This document shows, in pieces, positions 38,401-49,000 of a stretch of 64,000 nucleotides of DNA. The first letter of the stretch is position 1. Each line of letters begins with the position of its first letter. The notes under the pieces are model-generated. The model saw only the letters and a program-made list of their open reading frames with translations, searched no databases and was not told the DNA's origin. The stretch comes from Pomacea canaliculata (taxonomy: Eukaryota; Mollusca; Gastropoda; Architaenioglossa; Ampullariidae). The position numbers and the translations under genes were made by a program. The DNA is taken from NCBI RefSeq assembly GCF_003073045.1, contig NC_037602.1, positions 11,659,731-11,723,730 on the forward strand, given 5' to 3'.

Positions 38401-41400
38401 TTTTACCAACAATAACTGGATGTCTTCCGTGAAAGTTTAAAGTCAATGGTGGTGACTGTAATGATTCGCGATTCAAAGCGAGTGTTATTTCTTGTTTTTA
38501 GTTGTTTGTTGTCTCAGGCCATATTCGGGGCTGTGATACCAGGGGAGAGCAGTCACGCGAATGCCGACGCAATCTCCACGTGAATTATTTCACGTCATTT
38601 AATGAGTTTTTACGTCAGAAAAGTTGGCGAGGCGTAACCACGGCGACTACAGCCAATCCAGGTGCCGACTACACGGTAAAGAGATTATGACTGGTCGGCA
38701 TGGTCCCTACGAAGAGTCTCTAAGCGATCTTAGCTACCTGGTCACTAACGGCTTGATTGGTCAAACTAGTAGAGTGGGAAAGTTAAGTTAGGTGAACTAA
38801 CGTTTCCCAGGACAGTTAGAGATGAGCCGCTTGAGGAGTAAGAAATTCAAACATTTTAATTTCCAGCATTAACGTTTCACCCGTTTTGACACGCTTGGAC
38901 ATAACCGGCTTGGGATTTGTTTGGATATAATTCGCTGGACAACAGTCCGTACCGACGATACACCATCTTGGCTATAACTCATCTGTTTGTCGGACTTGTG
39001 CACCTATAGTGTGTGTGAGTGGACACCGAAGTTTGACTGCTTGTATCGGATTACCTGATGAACGGAGTGTCGGGGAATTACCAACTTTCTACGTACGGTA
39101 GACATTAGGCGATACAGCTATTTTATTGTGTTTTCTTTCACATTACATTGCCACATTTTTTTCTTAAAAAATTAAATGTTAGCTGTTGGCCGGACCTATT
39201 TTGTCAGAAAAAGGTAGAAGAGTGCGGTGAGCGAGTTTTACATGCAGATGTATATTCATGCTCGCATGCGTTCGTAACGCACTTTTCACAAAATGTTACA
39301 GTGACTAGCATTCAAGCACTAGCCCGCACTATTTAACGAGCTGTATCTGGCAACTTGTTCTTAATATACTGAGACACTGAGTATTATATTGCTAAATGGC
39401 TGTTTCCTAATTTAAGGCTTTGTTTTCTTTCCTTATTTCTAGCAACACCGAATGTCGACAACGGATTGATACGCTTCAGCGAGAAAGGACATGGGACCCA
39501 TACCTGTCCGCATGAAACACTTAAGTAAAATTCTTAAAACACGATACTTCTGTACATTAAATTCGCCCTGATTTCACTTTGAGCAGGGACAGGGGCTTCA
39601 TCGCTACCTAGAGTACTCTGCTGGGTAGTCACCCCACAACCAGATTCTCCTGGCAGCCTTTCTCATCAGGGCTGACCCCAACGGCGACGAGGAAGGTAGT
39701 GAGACACTTGTCTCCACAGTCTGTAAACGTGGCCTCGTAGCTCTCCTGTAGGATGAAGCCCACCTGGTCAGCAGAACAACAGCAATTCTTAAAATCCCAC
39801 TTTGTGTAAGACTATGTCGGCTTCAGCTAAAGTTCTGTCTTTCTCTCATTGTATCTCTCAGTCAACCTAGTACCGGCTGTAGTTACCTCTTGGTCAACCT
39901 GTTTCATGATACATTCGACGGCAGTGAAGTATTCCACAAATCCCACTGGTCGGTAGGCGAACTGCACAGGATTACGGCGCACAGGGTTCTTAATCAGTGT
40001 GCAGTAGGTGGGGTCAGACAAGGGCCCCACTCGGTACCTGCATAAAAGGGAAACATACACAACGTTTCACACATGACATACATTGATATAATGTTACAAG
40101 AATTACATTGCTTCCATAAAGCGTAATGTCAGACAAAAGCTTAAAGAATCATTCCAAGTACCATGTGCTCTTATTAAGGCGTTAAATCAGATGAACCGAT
40201 GAGGAATCAGTACCGAACTCTGAAGAAAATATCATTAAGATAATTTTCAAAGCCTCCGCTCTTTGTTTAAGTCATCTTCTCTTTACGATTTGTAAAGGTT
40301 ACTCACTCCTCGACAACAGGTGGGGCTTTATCTCCTCTGAAGATAAGGACGCGAGCCTCGCGGGGAGGTTGGGGCCCTGAGCCATCCAGGAACTTGAGGA
40401 CATCCCTTTTGGGCGGTAACAGTAGATCTGCCATGAAAATATTAGAAGTATTGACTCCTGCTCTGCACGGGTCGGCGAGAGAAAGTTCTGGAACGGATCT
40501 GAGGTAGGAGAACAGTTTGCTGTACTCCGCAGTGGTGATGTCGTGAAACGGACTCGGTGACTTAGGGTCGCCGGAAGTCAGCAAACCGCCATCTTGACGT
40601 TGGCATGGTGTAGACATCAGTGTACGGGCGTGGATCTCTTTGTTCTTCACCAGCACCACTGCCACCAGCGCCCCCACAACCGCCAACATGGCAACAACCA
40701 GGACAGCAGTGTGCAACGCCAAAACCCGATCCGTCGTCTGTATTTTTTCGCTGAGTCCATGATACCTGAGCAACAAATATCTACAACTACATACATAAAA
40801 TGAATGCTGTGCATACATATCTACATAATGTACAAACAAATATATAACATCATACTTGGAAATACTTCTATAAATACACACTACCTGGACAGATATATAA
40901 TTAATTATAATATTAGTATTACATACAAGACATGATACCTGGACATTCATCTGCAATTACATACCTTTTTCATTCCCTTCCTTGTCCAGTCCCTCTTTAT
41001 TCCTACTCTTTGTCACTAAGCTACCACTTGTTGGGTAAAAAAGCTAGTTTTCTACACCTTTTGTCCAGTCGCGGTAATCTGATCAGGCAATGCCACTTTA
41101 TGAATTCACAATGACCTCTTACGAGAGAAATAATAAAGTTCTTAATATGATAAACACCACCAGAATATGAAGCGAATAATAATAATACAAAAAACGAGTC
41201 AAGAATTTTTCAATATCATGTGTCTTAATTATTATTTTTTTTAATCAACGTCAACACTGCCAAATCCAGTTTCCATAGTCTACAGCAGTGGTTCTCAAAG
41301 TGTGGTCCGCGAGCATAAGTCAGGTGGTCCGCGGCTGACAGTCGTCATATGTCTACAACAAAGTGATGTTTAAAGTGATGCATTCCTGGCATTAACATTT

Positions 41401-42140
41401 TAATTACAAAGAACGAGGTAAGTAGTTTTATGTAAACTGACTACTATACTACTGTCACAAAAGGACATTTAGTTTTGAATTAAAATGAAACAAATGCGGC
41501 AATTTAAATTTGAAATTCATAGTACAGACTGATTTTTAGGCCTTGGTGGTCCGCCATATTTTTTACTTAAGTAAAGTGGTCAGCGGTCCTAAATACTTTG
41601 AGAACCACTGGTCTACAGCTTTGGGTGTCTTACTCCTGTACTTACGTCGAATTAAACAAACGTTTTGTTCTTTCCATTTAGTTTTCTTCCTTAAAGCGAA
41701 CATGTCACAAACAGGTCATGATCACTACATGATGACAATATATATAAAAAGTATATACATAATATGTTAAATATTCTTAAACAGTCTCGATAATACCGGT
41801 AGAAAGCATGTGAAAAGACAGAAAATAAACTGGTACCTTAAAAATGGCGTGGATTATGCAAGCTGACAGCTGCAAGTGTGTATCGAGGAGACTTCACCAG
41901 CTCTCCTATCGCACATCACTGTGGCCTGGATACCCGAGACTCGCAGCCCGTGTGAGGCACACCAGCACATAAAGCAGAGGCAACAGCTGCAGGCTGCACC
42001 CACGATGGTTTTTCGCAACCACAAATACGCTGATATAACTGGTAATAAATCCCCATGACAGCATCTAAACAAAACAGTTAACCCTTCTGCCTATCAAGAG
42101 AAGAGTGAAGACACTACTAACCATTATTTTCAAGAGCCAT
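32403..42140 (-). CDS. AOC: Copper-containing amine oxidase X, membrane-anchored (AOC type)
   Basis: This copper/topaquinone amine oxidase turns primary amines into aldehydes plus ammonia and hydrogen peroxide, probably at the cell surface. Ten exons, 5' to 3': 42140-42122, 40765-40307, 40037-39887, 39763-39608, 38325-38073, 37823-37317, 36982-36767, 36470-36314, 33813-33566 and 32717-32403. The frame-corrected length is about 826 residues. A short basic N-terminus (KKYRRR) precedes one transmembrane helix at about residues 25-46, giving a type II anchor as in vertebrate AOC3. The topaquinone site NYDY is at about 504-507. Copper-binding HHH is at about 554-556, and the third ligand lies in HIPHTEDLP of the last exon. 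The catalytic aspartate is in IVDSGILLG. One base is missing at the start of the helix (TGCACACTGC), one is extra in GAGAAAGGCTGCC, one is missing in CCCACCCAGG and one is extra in GGGCTTGCGTG. Counting these out makes every exon phase fit. Confidence 0.88.
34995..35700 (+). mobile_element. Possible Tc1/mariner transposase relic in intron 8 of amine oxidase X
   Basis: Near 35550-35635 the + strand gives broken blocks DNARLRR and VFQNLLQQQH, like the region around the second catalytic aspartate of Tc1 transposases. The whole stretch from about 34270 to 36170 is missing from the matching intron of copy Y. Termini were not identified. Confidence 0.35.
38457..39300. mobile_element. Solo LTR with 5-bp target duplication in intron 4 of amine oxidase X
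   Basis: The 844-bp insert begins TGTAATG and ends ATGTTACA (TG...CA termini) and is flanked on both sides by GTGAC (38452-38456 and 39301-39305). Copy Y has the empty site with a single GTGAC at 49786-49790. TG...CA ends plus a 5-bp duplication are the hallmarks of an LTR retrotransposon that recombined down to one LTR. Superfamily and orientation are not determinable. Confidence 0.75.
41286..41610. mobile_element. hAT-type MITE with 8-bp target duplication in intron 1 of amine oxidase X
   Basis: The 325-bp insert starts CAGTGGTTCTCAAAGT and ends with the exact reverse complement, giving 16-bp terminal inverted repeats. It is flanked by direct GTCTACAG at 41278-41285 and 41611-41618. Copy Y shows the empty site (CCATGGTCGACAGCTTTGG near 52800-52818). 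An 8-bp duplication and CAGTGGTTCTCAA termini are typical of hAT elements. There is no transposase inside, so it is non-autonomous. Confidence 0.92.
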
Positions 42141-42639
42141 GTTGTGTTAGACACTGATATTGTCAAGGAGGGGTAGGATCAAAAGTAAGGATCTCGATTT
42201 ATAGGGATAACAGGAGGCATTTGTACCTCTTAATAACAGTTGAAGAATAACTATTCTATAGCTCTGAGTTCTCTCATAATAAGAGTTGTAAAATGAACTA
42301 TCCTATAACTCTGTGTACACGCGATCCCTTGATGTTTTCGGAACGCTTGGCATCAGACTTTTCTACATTCAGTGACTACAGAGACACCTATGGGCTTGTT
42401 AACAGACCACAGACGATCGGGGCCTAGAAATGGAAGGCGAAGGACATATTCACTTATGGGTATAGCGCGATGCTCGGTATGCTCGGTATGCTCGGTAAAA
42501 ATATTGATAGCGTCCGGGAAGGGTAGAACTGTTTCTGAGTTACGTGCTTAGATGGGTTAGGATGGGTTAGTTTATGACAGTTTTATGATAGGCGCCAATT
42601 CCCATTATTGTAGCAGGGCTACCGTCTCTTAGTACCGTA

Positions 42640-43530
42640 GCAGCCGGAAGGAGTAAGTCTGTAGAAGGGAAGCCCGCTCCAGGAGAACGAGAAGCTCTAT
42701 TTACTGGAGCTTGCAACCTGTGAGGTTAGAGTCGACGTCCTCGCAGACTAAGAAACGGCTACACACTGTTGGAATACCGATAACGACAGCACTGCCATCC
42801 GTTGCCTGGGGCTACCGCTGGAAATAGTGGCCAGCAGAATACATCGTCTGTGTTCCCCTGGAATTCTTGGTCGTCTGAAGACGATGGCGGACACAGCTGT
42901 TGCCTAGTAATCTTAACGTCAGCTGCTGTTCGTTGCCTGGGGCAACATCAAAGCGACAGTGCAGTGGTTTAGGGACAGTGTCGCCATCATTTGTTGCCTG
43001 TAGTGACAGTAGTGTGCCTAGGAAATTTTGCGGCTTTCTTCTAATGGTCATCCAGAAGGCAGTTGTGTGAGGACACTGCCGTAATCCCACTTGTGTGCGA
43101 GGCTGGGCAGCTGTTACGGCCCGGGGAGGTGAGGGTGAAATCGTTTGCGCGATACGGAACTCAGAGCCACAAAGAATACCCGGCAGTGAGGGAAGTGTTC
43201 TTTTTTATATATAACATTCGGATTTTACTGGAGTTATGTCAAGTCGTCTGATTGGTATTGGTATGGGTATATTTGATTATATAGTGCTTAACGTAATTCT
43301 TCTTTTTGTGATGTTACTTGTATGACTTTGTTGTCAGGTGTTTGCACACACGAGTGGGAAAAGAGTATTTCTGCACGTGGGTGGGTTAGTTGGCGGGTGA
43401 GTTGGCGTGAGAGGGCAGAAGTCGGGTGTGAAGCGTCCCATTTTACTTCAGGCTATTCAATCCATCTCTACTGCCCGCAGTTTCGTGACAGACTGGTACC
43501 TGTCATCATAGGAAACACATGGATATACGT
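42640..43530. repeat. Duplicated 5' flank of amine oxidase X
   Basis: Blocks at 43055-43530 match 53530-53980 upstream of copy Y, for example GTTACGGCCCGGGGA and ACAGACTGGTACCTGTCATCA. Inside, about 42780-43030 holds three degenerate copies of a CGTTGCCTGGGGC-containing unit. No protein-coding exon was recognised. Confidence 0.65.
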
Positions 43531-44740
43531 CCTACTGAGTAGCCTCTTGTTCATCGTCCTCCCATTTTTTTAATAGTCTCCACAGGTCTGTAGTCATTGT
43601 GCTCGTCTGTCTGTGCGTGTTTACTCTGGGTGGACTGTAGTTGCTGTTGGATTTGTTGTGTACAGGAGGACTGGGGGTGCTGTGGTTCATATGTGGACAG
43701 CACTAGTGTACGACACCCCGGACGCCTGCCCTCGAGGCTGCATGTCAGAAAGAGAACGAGTCCTGCTGAGACAGAGGCTAATCGTCACACGAGGCAACCA
43801 GGCTGTGGTAAGTTATATACCTTAATATTTTAGATATTTTCAAATGCATTTATAGAATAAATATCTAACATATCATATATAATTTAAGCGTGTACGTGAA
43901 TTAGACAATCTTCTTTATCACAGTGTAATGTCACGGACGCCGGCTCTCTCTCTTTCGAGCAACAAACACACACACGACGTCCGCACGGGTTCAACACACA
44001 AAACAACGATTGTCTGTGGCTGTCCACAAGATGTTAATAAGTCGCTGAATGGCTCAGGATTTCACAAACTTCAAGAAACATGCATAAACAATAATCCGCC
44101 TCAACACAATATTCTATCGGCGAAACACAGTTATCAGTACACACAATGTTTACAATCCGGGGCCTTCCACGATCAATTAAAATAAATAAAATAAATTAAA
44201 TAACTCTTAATCTGAATTGTGAATCCTAACCTCCACTCTTAATCTCAATTCTTATCAGGCGGTTAATAAATGCACCAGCAGTCATTTAGTACTTTACTCA
44301 CAGTTGTGTTCGTCCACACACAGTTCCCATTTCATTATCTCATTTACATTTTGCTGGCGCCAAGAAGCCCACTGTACACACGGTACACGGTACACGGTAC
44401 ACTACACACTGCAATGCTGGGCGCTTCACCGAAGGCGACAAGATTAGATCTAGACGAATCCTCGATCAAAAGGTCGCTACCTACCACAATCAACAGCACA
44501 CAGAGGAAAAAAGAAAGCTTGTCTAGGCAAGGAATTACTTCTAAGATCTACGCTCACATTAAAACTCACACAACATCCTTCCACTCTCATGTCCGCCAGT
44601 GCCGTCTGCTTCTCTATAGTTTTCGCTAGAGTGATCTCCCTTTCCTCGCTGACACTCATCAACACACGTTATTTACTGTTGTAATTTACAAACAGCGAAG
44701 GGATTAAACTAACTTTAAAACATGGAGGCTCGAACTGATC
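43529..44740 (+). pseudogene. Truncated SLC17 duplicate (exon 3 stub joined to exon 6)
   Basis: Bases 43529-43571 repeat 43 bases from the middle of SLC17 exon 3 (encoding LLSSLLFIVLPF). They are followed at once by sequence matching intron 5 from about 27480, then a copy of exon 6 at 43666-43807, then intron 6 sequence to about 44740 (matching 27797-28215). Exon 6 here lacks one base after TTCATAT compared with the parent (TTCATATTGTGG), breaking the frame. Exons 1, 2, 4, 5 and 7-11 are absent. It is a relic of the block duplication that produced amine oxidase Y. Confidence 0.85.
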
Positions 44741-45199
44741 CGTGACATGTAAGTATTTGTCTTTCACTTTTGTATTTCACTCTCCTGTTTCTACTTGACA
44801 TTCTACTTTACTGACTGTAACATTTGCACTCAGCGCTCAGTAGGACGAGGCAAGATTAGACGTCAGTGGCTAACACATGGAAGTAGTAGTAGCTTATGGG
44901 ACAAGCAGGGAGAATCAGGAGACACCGACAACTGGCGTTCATTAACATTTAGTAAGGGAGGTTTACGACTATCGTCTCACACTAACAAGACCGTGTCTAG
45001 ACGACCTGTGTGAGACTGACTTAGAACTATCTGCAACCACACACCACGACACTGTGTACCTCCACACCTCATACTTAGAACCTGGACCCAAGATGGTTGT
45101 TACGACGTTTATTTATTTGTAATAATTTGTCAAAAGCTGCATATACATATATAAACACTCCACTAAAGGGAGGTTGTGGTAGTAACAAGTCACCAAAAC

Positions 45200-45625
45200 A
45201 ACAACATATGGCCACAGTTTTTTAAGTTACTGTGCAGCCAGACAATGGAACTCTTTCCCTTTCCATATCCGCCACCTACCCACTATTGAATCCTTTACAC
45301 GTGCACTGAAGACTTCACCTCATCCGTGAACAGTACTGCTAACAACCTTTCCCATAATGCTAGTCCGTTATCACATCCTTTCTTTTGCAATATCATGTTA
45401 GTCTCAGCTCTTGTTATTTGGTTCCTCTTTATGTTTTCTGTATTTGTATTTTATTCTTTATTTAGTACTGTTGCTTATTCTTTTATAGTTCACATGTCAT
45501 TTGTTTGTTTTCCTGTCGCTCGTATGCTGTCCATCTTTCATTCTTGTTCTTCAGCGCTAAGAGCATGCTCTTTAGGAGTGTGAGTATGCGCTTTACAAAT
45601 TTTCCATTTATTATTATTCTAACAA
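45200..45625 (+). mobile_element. 3' end of a non-LTR retrotransposon
   Basis: Near 45218-45330 the + strand encodes CAARQWNSFPFHIR, then RHLPTIESFTRALKT and a stop. This is the characteristic C-terminal tail of many invertebrate LINE ORF2 proteins. A T-rich 3' region with CTAAGAGCATGCTCTTTAGG and a (TTA)n tail follows. The whole stretch is absent from the matching place in the X unit (near 32160), so it was gained after duplication or lost from X. Confidence 0.7.
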
Positions 45626-46081
45626 GTGGGTAAGTCTGTTCTATGTTAAAGATGTGCTGATCTCACGTTGAGCAGCCATCAAATTTCCACAAACAATGCT
45701 CAAGATCAGGTTAATGCAATAATTATAGTGGCCTGAATATAAATGTGAAAATGAGATGAAAATGAACGTAAACAGGTGTAAAATCAACGATCCATCCTAT
45801 AAAATGATTATAGACTGCTAACTACTGATTACAGTGTACAAGGTCTAACAGTCGGAGACATTTTGAATGTTGTAAGAATCGTCATTTACTGGCGATGGAC
45901 AGGAGAGGCACAGCGGTTGTGAATAGAATGGAGGCTGCTGACATTACATAAGCTTTGCAAAGCAAGCGTCTTTAAAGGTGGAGGTATTGAAGTCCCGCGT
46001 ATGCATTCCTAGAGCTGCAAGTCCATGTGTTTAATTGTTGTTAAGTCAGCTGCTGGAGAATGTGGACGTCCATGTGTGTTG

Positions 46082-49000
46082 CTACAGAAGCTTGAAGTCT
46101 CTGTGGGTCTGCAGCAGGTCGTCGGGCCGGTCTCTGGCCACGTCCTCTAGAGTCTGGGCACCGCACGCTCTGTTAATCTTGTTACCGTTTCTTTCCACAC
46201 GAAGCCCGTCCTCTGGACGACCGGCACTGACGTACTCCACGCGGATGTTGTCACGTGATGACACCGAAGGGCATTCTGGAAAATAATTGTAGGGCAGCAG
46301 GAAGAAGCCCAGAGTTCCTCCTAGGGGTGGGTGTGACGGGCAGGTCCTCTGTGTGTGGGATGTGGTGGGTACCGAGCGTCAACCAGAATACCAGGTCCTG
46401 ACACACAAATTAGGGCTAAACATTAAGCGACTCTTACAGTGCAAATTCGTAGTTAATTGCTCTTTGATTTTCCTTGATGTGTATAACAAACCTATAACAA
46501 CTCACCTGACTAATAATGCAACATGTAATTATACAGCTAATTCAACAAGCTCACATGAAAGCCATAACGTAGTACAATATAATCAGCAACCTTATATAAG
46601 TGACATGTGAGACAAGTTCGCAGTCTACACTAAAAATGCGTGTTATGTAGCAATAGGATTGATATAACCTCGGCTATAACATAGCAATGATCGCTTTGTA
46701 AACAGCAATGGTCTTAGCTGTAGTTTCAGTTTTTGTTCATGATAAAAATGGAGAAGAATTATAAGTTTTTAACCTGATCTACGATGGTTTCATTGTCGTT
46801 GTAGAAGTTGGCAAAGTTGACGACGGGGTCGAAGCTGTCGAACATGGCATAGGGGGAGCTGCTGAACTGCTCGTGGTCCTTGCGCACCGTTACCGCCAGC
46901 TGCTGCCGCGCCCACGGGATGGTGGCTTCGTTGTCAACGTCTTTGGGCAACAGCTGCTTGGACATTCCAGTCTGATGTAGTCTGACAGAGTATACATACA
47001 GATGTGACGCCTTTGAACAGACTACAGATAAGCTCTTTTTATGTCTTCAGTTAGCTTTCTCTTATTAAAATACTACGAAAGCTATGACTTACTGTTGTAA
47101 GTGTTTATTGCTATAATGACTGCGATGTCTTTACTGTACTCCATTCTGTCAATGCTTGGCGATTGAAAGACACACACGTCGTATGAAGGTAGTTTTAGCT
47201 GCTTTGCTAGTAAACAGCATGTCAGTGACAAGATTTAGATGCTCTAATTATCACAGGAAAGCAAGTACAAATTCTTTTTATTTTTTCTTGTAAACATATT
47301 GTTTTTTTAACACAATAAGGTTTGTGTTCTTTTCACATATCACACAAATTAACACAGACAGCATAGCAGGAGCCTTGGATCCCTTGTGACAGCACAACAA
47401 TAATGTAGCTAACATCAAGACATACATAGTTTTAAGTAACCATATATTAGCCATTGCCCTTTCCTCCCATTTCATACAACGAGATATCATTTATCATCTT
47501 TCCTTTCTGTAATGATTCGAATGATATTTTCTCTTTCTCTTTCTTTTCAACTTGCTTACACGATGTAATGGCACAACTTTAGATCCTGACTGCTCCCTTT
47601 TGGACTTCAGTAGGGGAGCTCTACAGAACAATGTATAACACGTCGGGGGTGAGCACATGGGGTTTTCCCGTGTATCAGCAGCCATGAGATCAGTGGTCAT
47701 GTTCATTAGATTGTCTTAAAACACTGATTGTTAGGTATTTACCTGAATGCTCGTGGCACCCCATATTTTGTGTTTTGCCCTTCCTTGTAGACGAGGTGGT
47801 ACTTGGGAAAGTCGAAGTTGTAGTTGTAGAGGGCGTCTAGCTCCGACCTGCGGAGGTGCCGCGAGAAGCGTATTTGTGTGTACTGTCTATCGGGTCCTGC
47901 CTGTCATCAACAATGACATGAATAATGACATGGACCTGCGACATCAACAGTGATACACAACTGCGACACGATAACATAAGAAATTGCCAAGAGTTTGCTT
48001 AGAGTTTGTCTCTTCCAGACATTATAATCAGTAAAGCCAATCTTGACTTGCCATACGTTGCAATGGTTTAAAAAAAATTCACCAGACATGACAATCTTTC
48101 ACCTACCTCAGTAACGCAGGTATCTCTGAAAGACATTCACCTGCCTCAGTGGAACAAACTAATCTATAAAACTGTTTATACTCTTTACCATACTGACCTG
48201 CCTCAGATTAACGTTTTCAGTGGAAATATCCAACGTTTCGTAGCGGTTGCTGGTTCCAAGGATGTCTATGTCAGCTTTGAAGTGAAACATGTGGTGATGA
48301 ATGTTGCCGTTGATGTTTTCAGCCAGTCGAAATCCATAGGGAGCCTCTTGAGGTCTGTAAAACGTGGACAGGATGTAGCCGGTTGAGTGAACGCGTACCT
48401 CCAGGGCTCCGCTCTGTGGACAAGACCGAGCTACATCATGGACAGTCACTGTCAATAGTCTCTGGTTAAACTGCCAAATGTCTCCGTCCTGCTTTGACTG
48501 GCCAACGGAAACAGTTTTACAAATCTACACTATGCTCATTATGTGATTTACAAGTGTTTAGAAAACCTAATCAACAATATAGTCATAATAGTCATTTTTT
48601 TCAGGCAGCTTTATCATGTAATGATGCCATCTCTTAACTCTCTCACCTGGTAAAAGACGAAGTCGAGAATGTAGTCATAGTTGACGACAGTGAGGATGGA
48701 CCTGACGACCAGCACGGAGCTGGCCATGCCGCTGTAGAAGGCGCCCTCACCTACGGCGTACGACAAGTGGCGACGTAGCGGCATCGCCGTGTTCTGCTCG
48801 AAGACGCACGTGGCCTGTGCCAGCTCCGTGGCCGCCGCCATCCTCTCGCCCAGAAAACTTGTATTCAGAAACGTCGCTCCCTCGGGGCAGTCGGCACCGG
48901 GAATCAATGATTTGGAATGTATTCCAAGGAGGGCGCCACTATCCACGAAGTCCGTGACCCTCTGGATGGGGTTGTCGCCCGAGTAGTAGACGCTGATTTC

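Noticed and set aside
41854..42072. 72-codon open frame upstream of amine oxidase X as a coding exon
   Set aside because: The in-phase first exon at 42140-42122 splices directly to 40765. The frame lacks family similarity and overlaps conserved intron sequence. The Y counterpart is not preserved as the same frame.
42812..43090. 92-codon - strand frame upstream of amine oxidase X
   Set aside because: It lies over degenerate CCTGGGGC-containing repeats and shows no domain.
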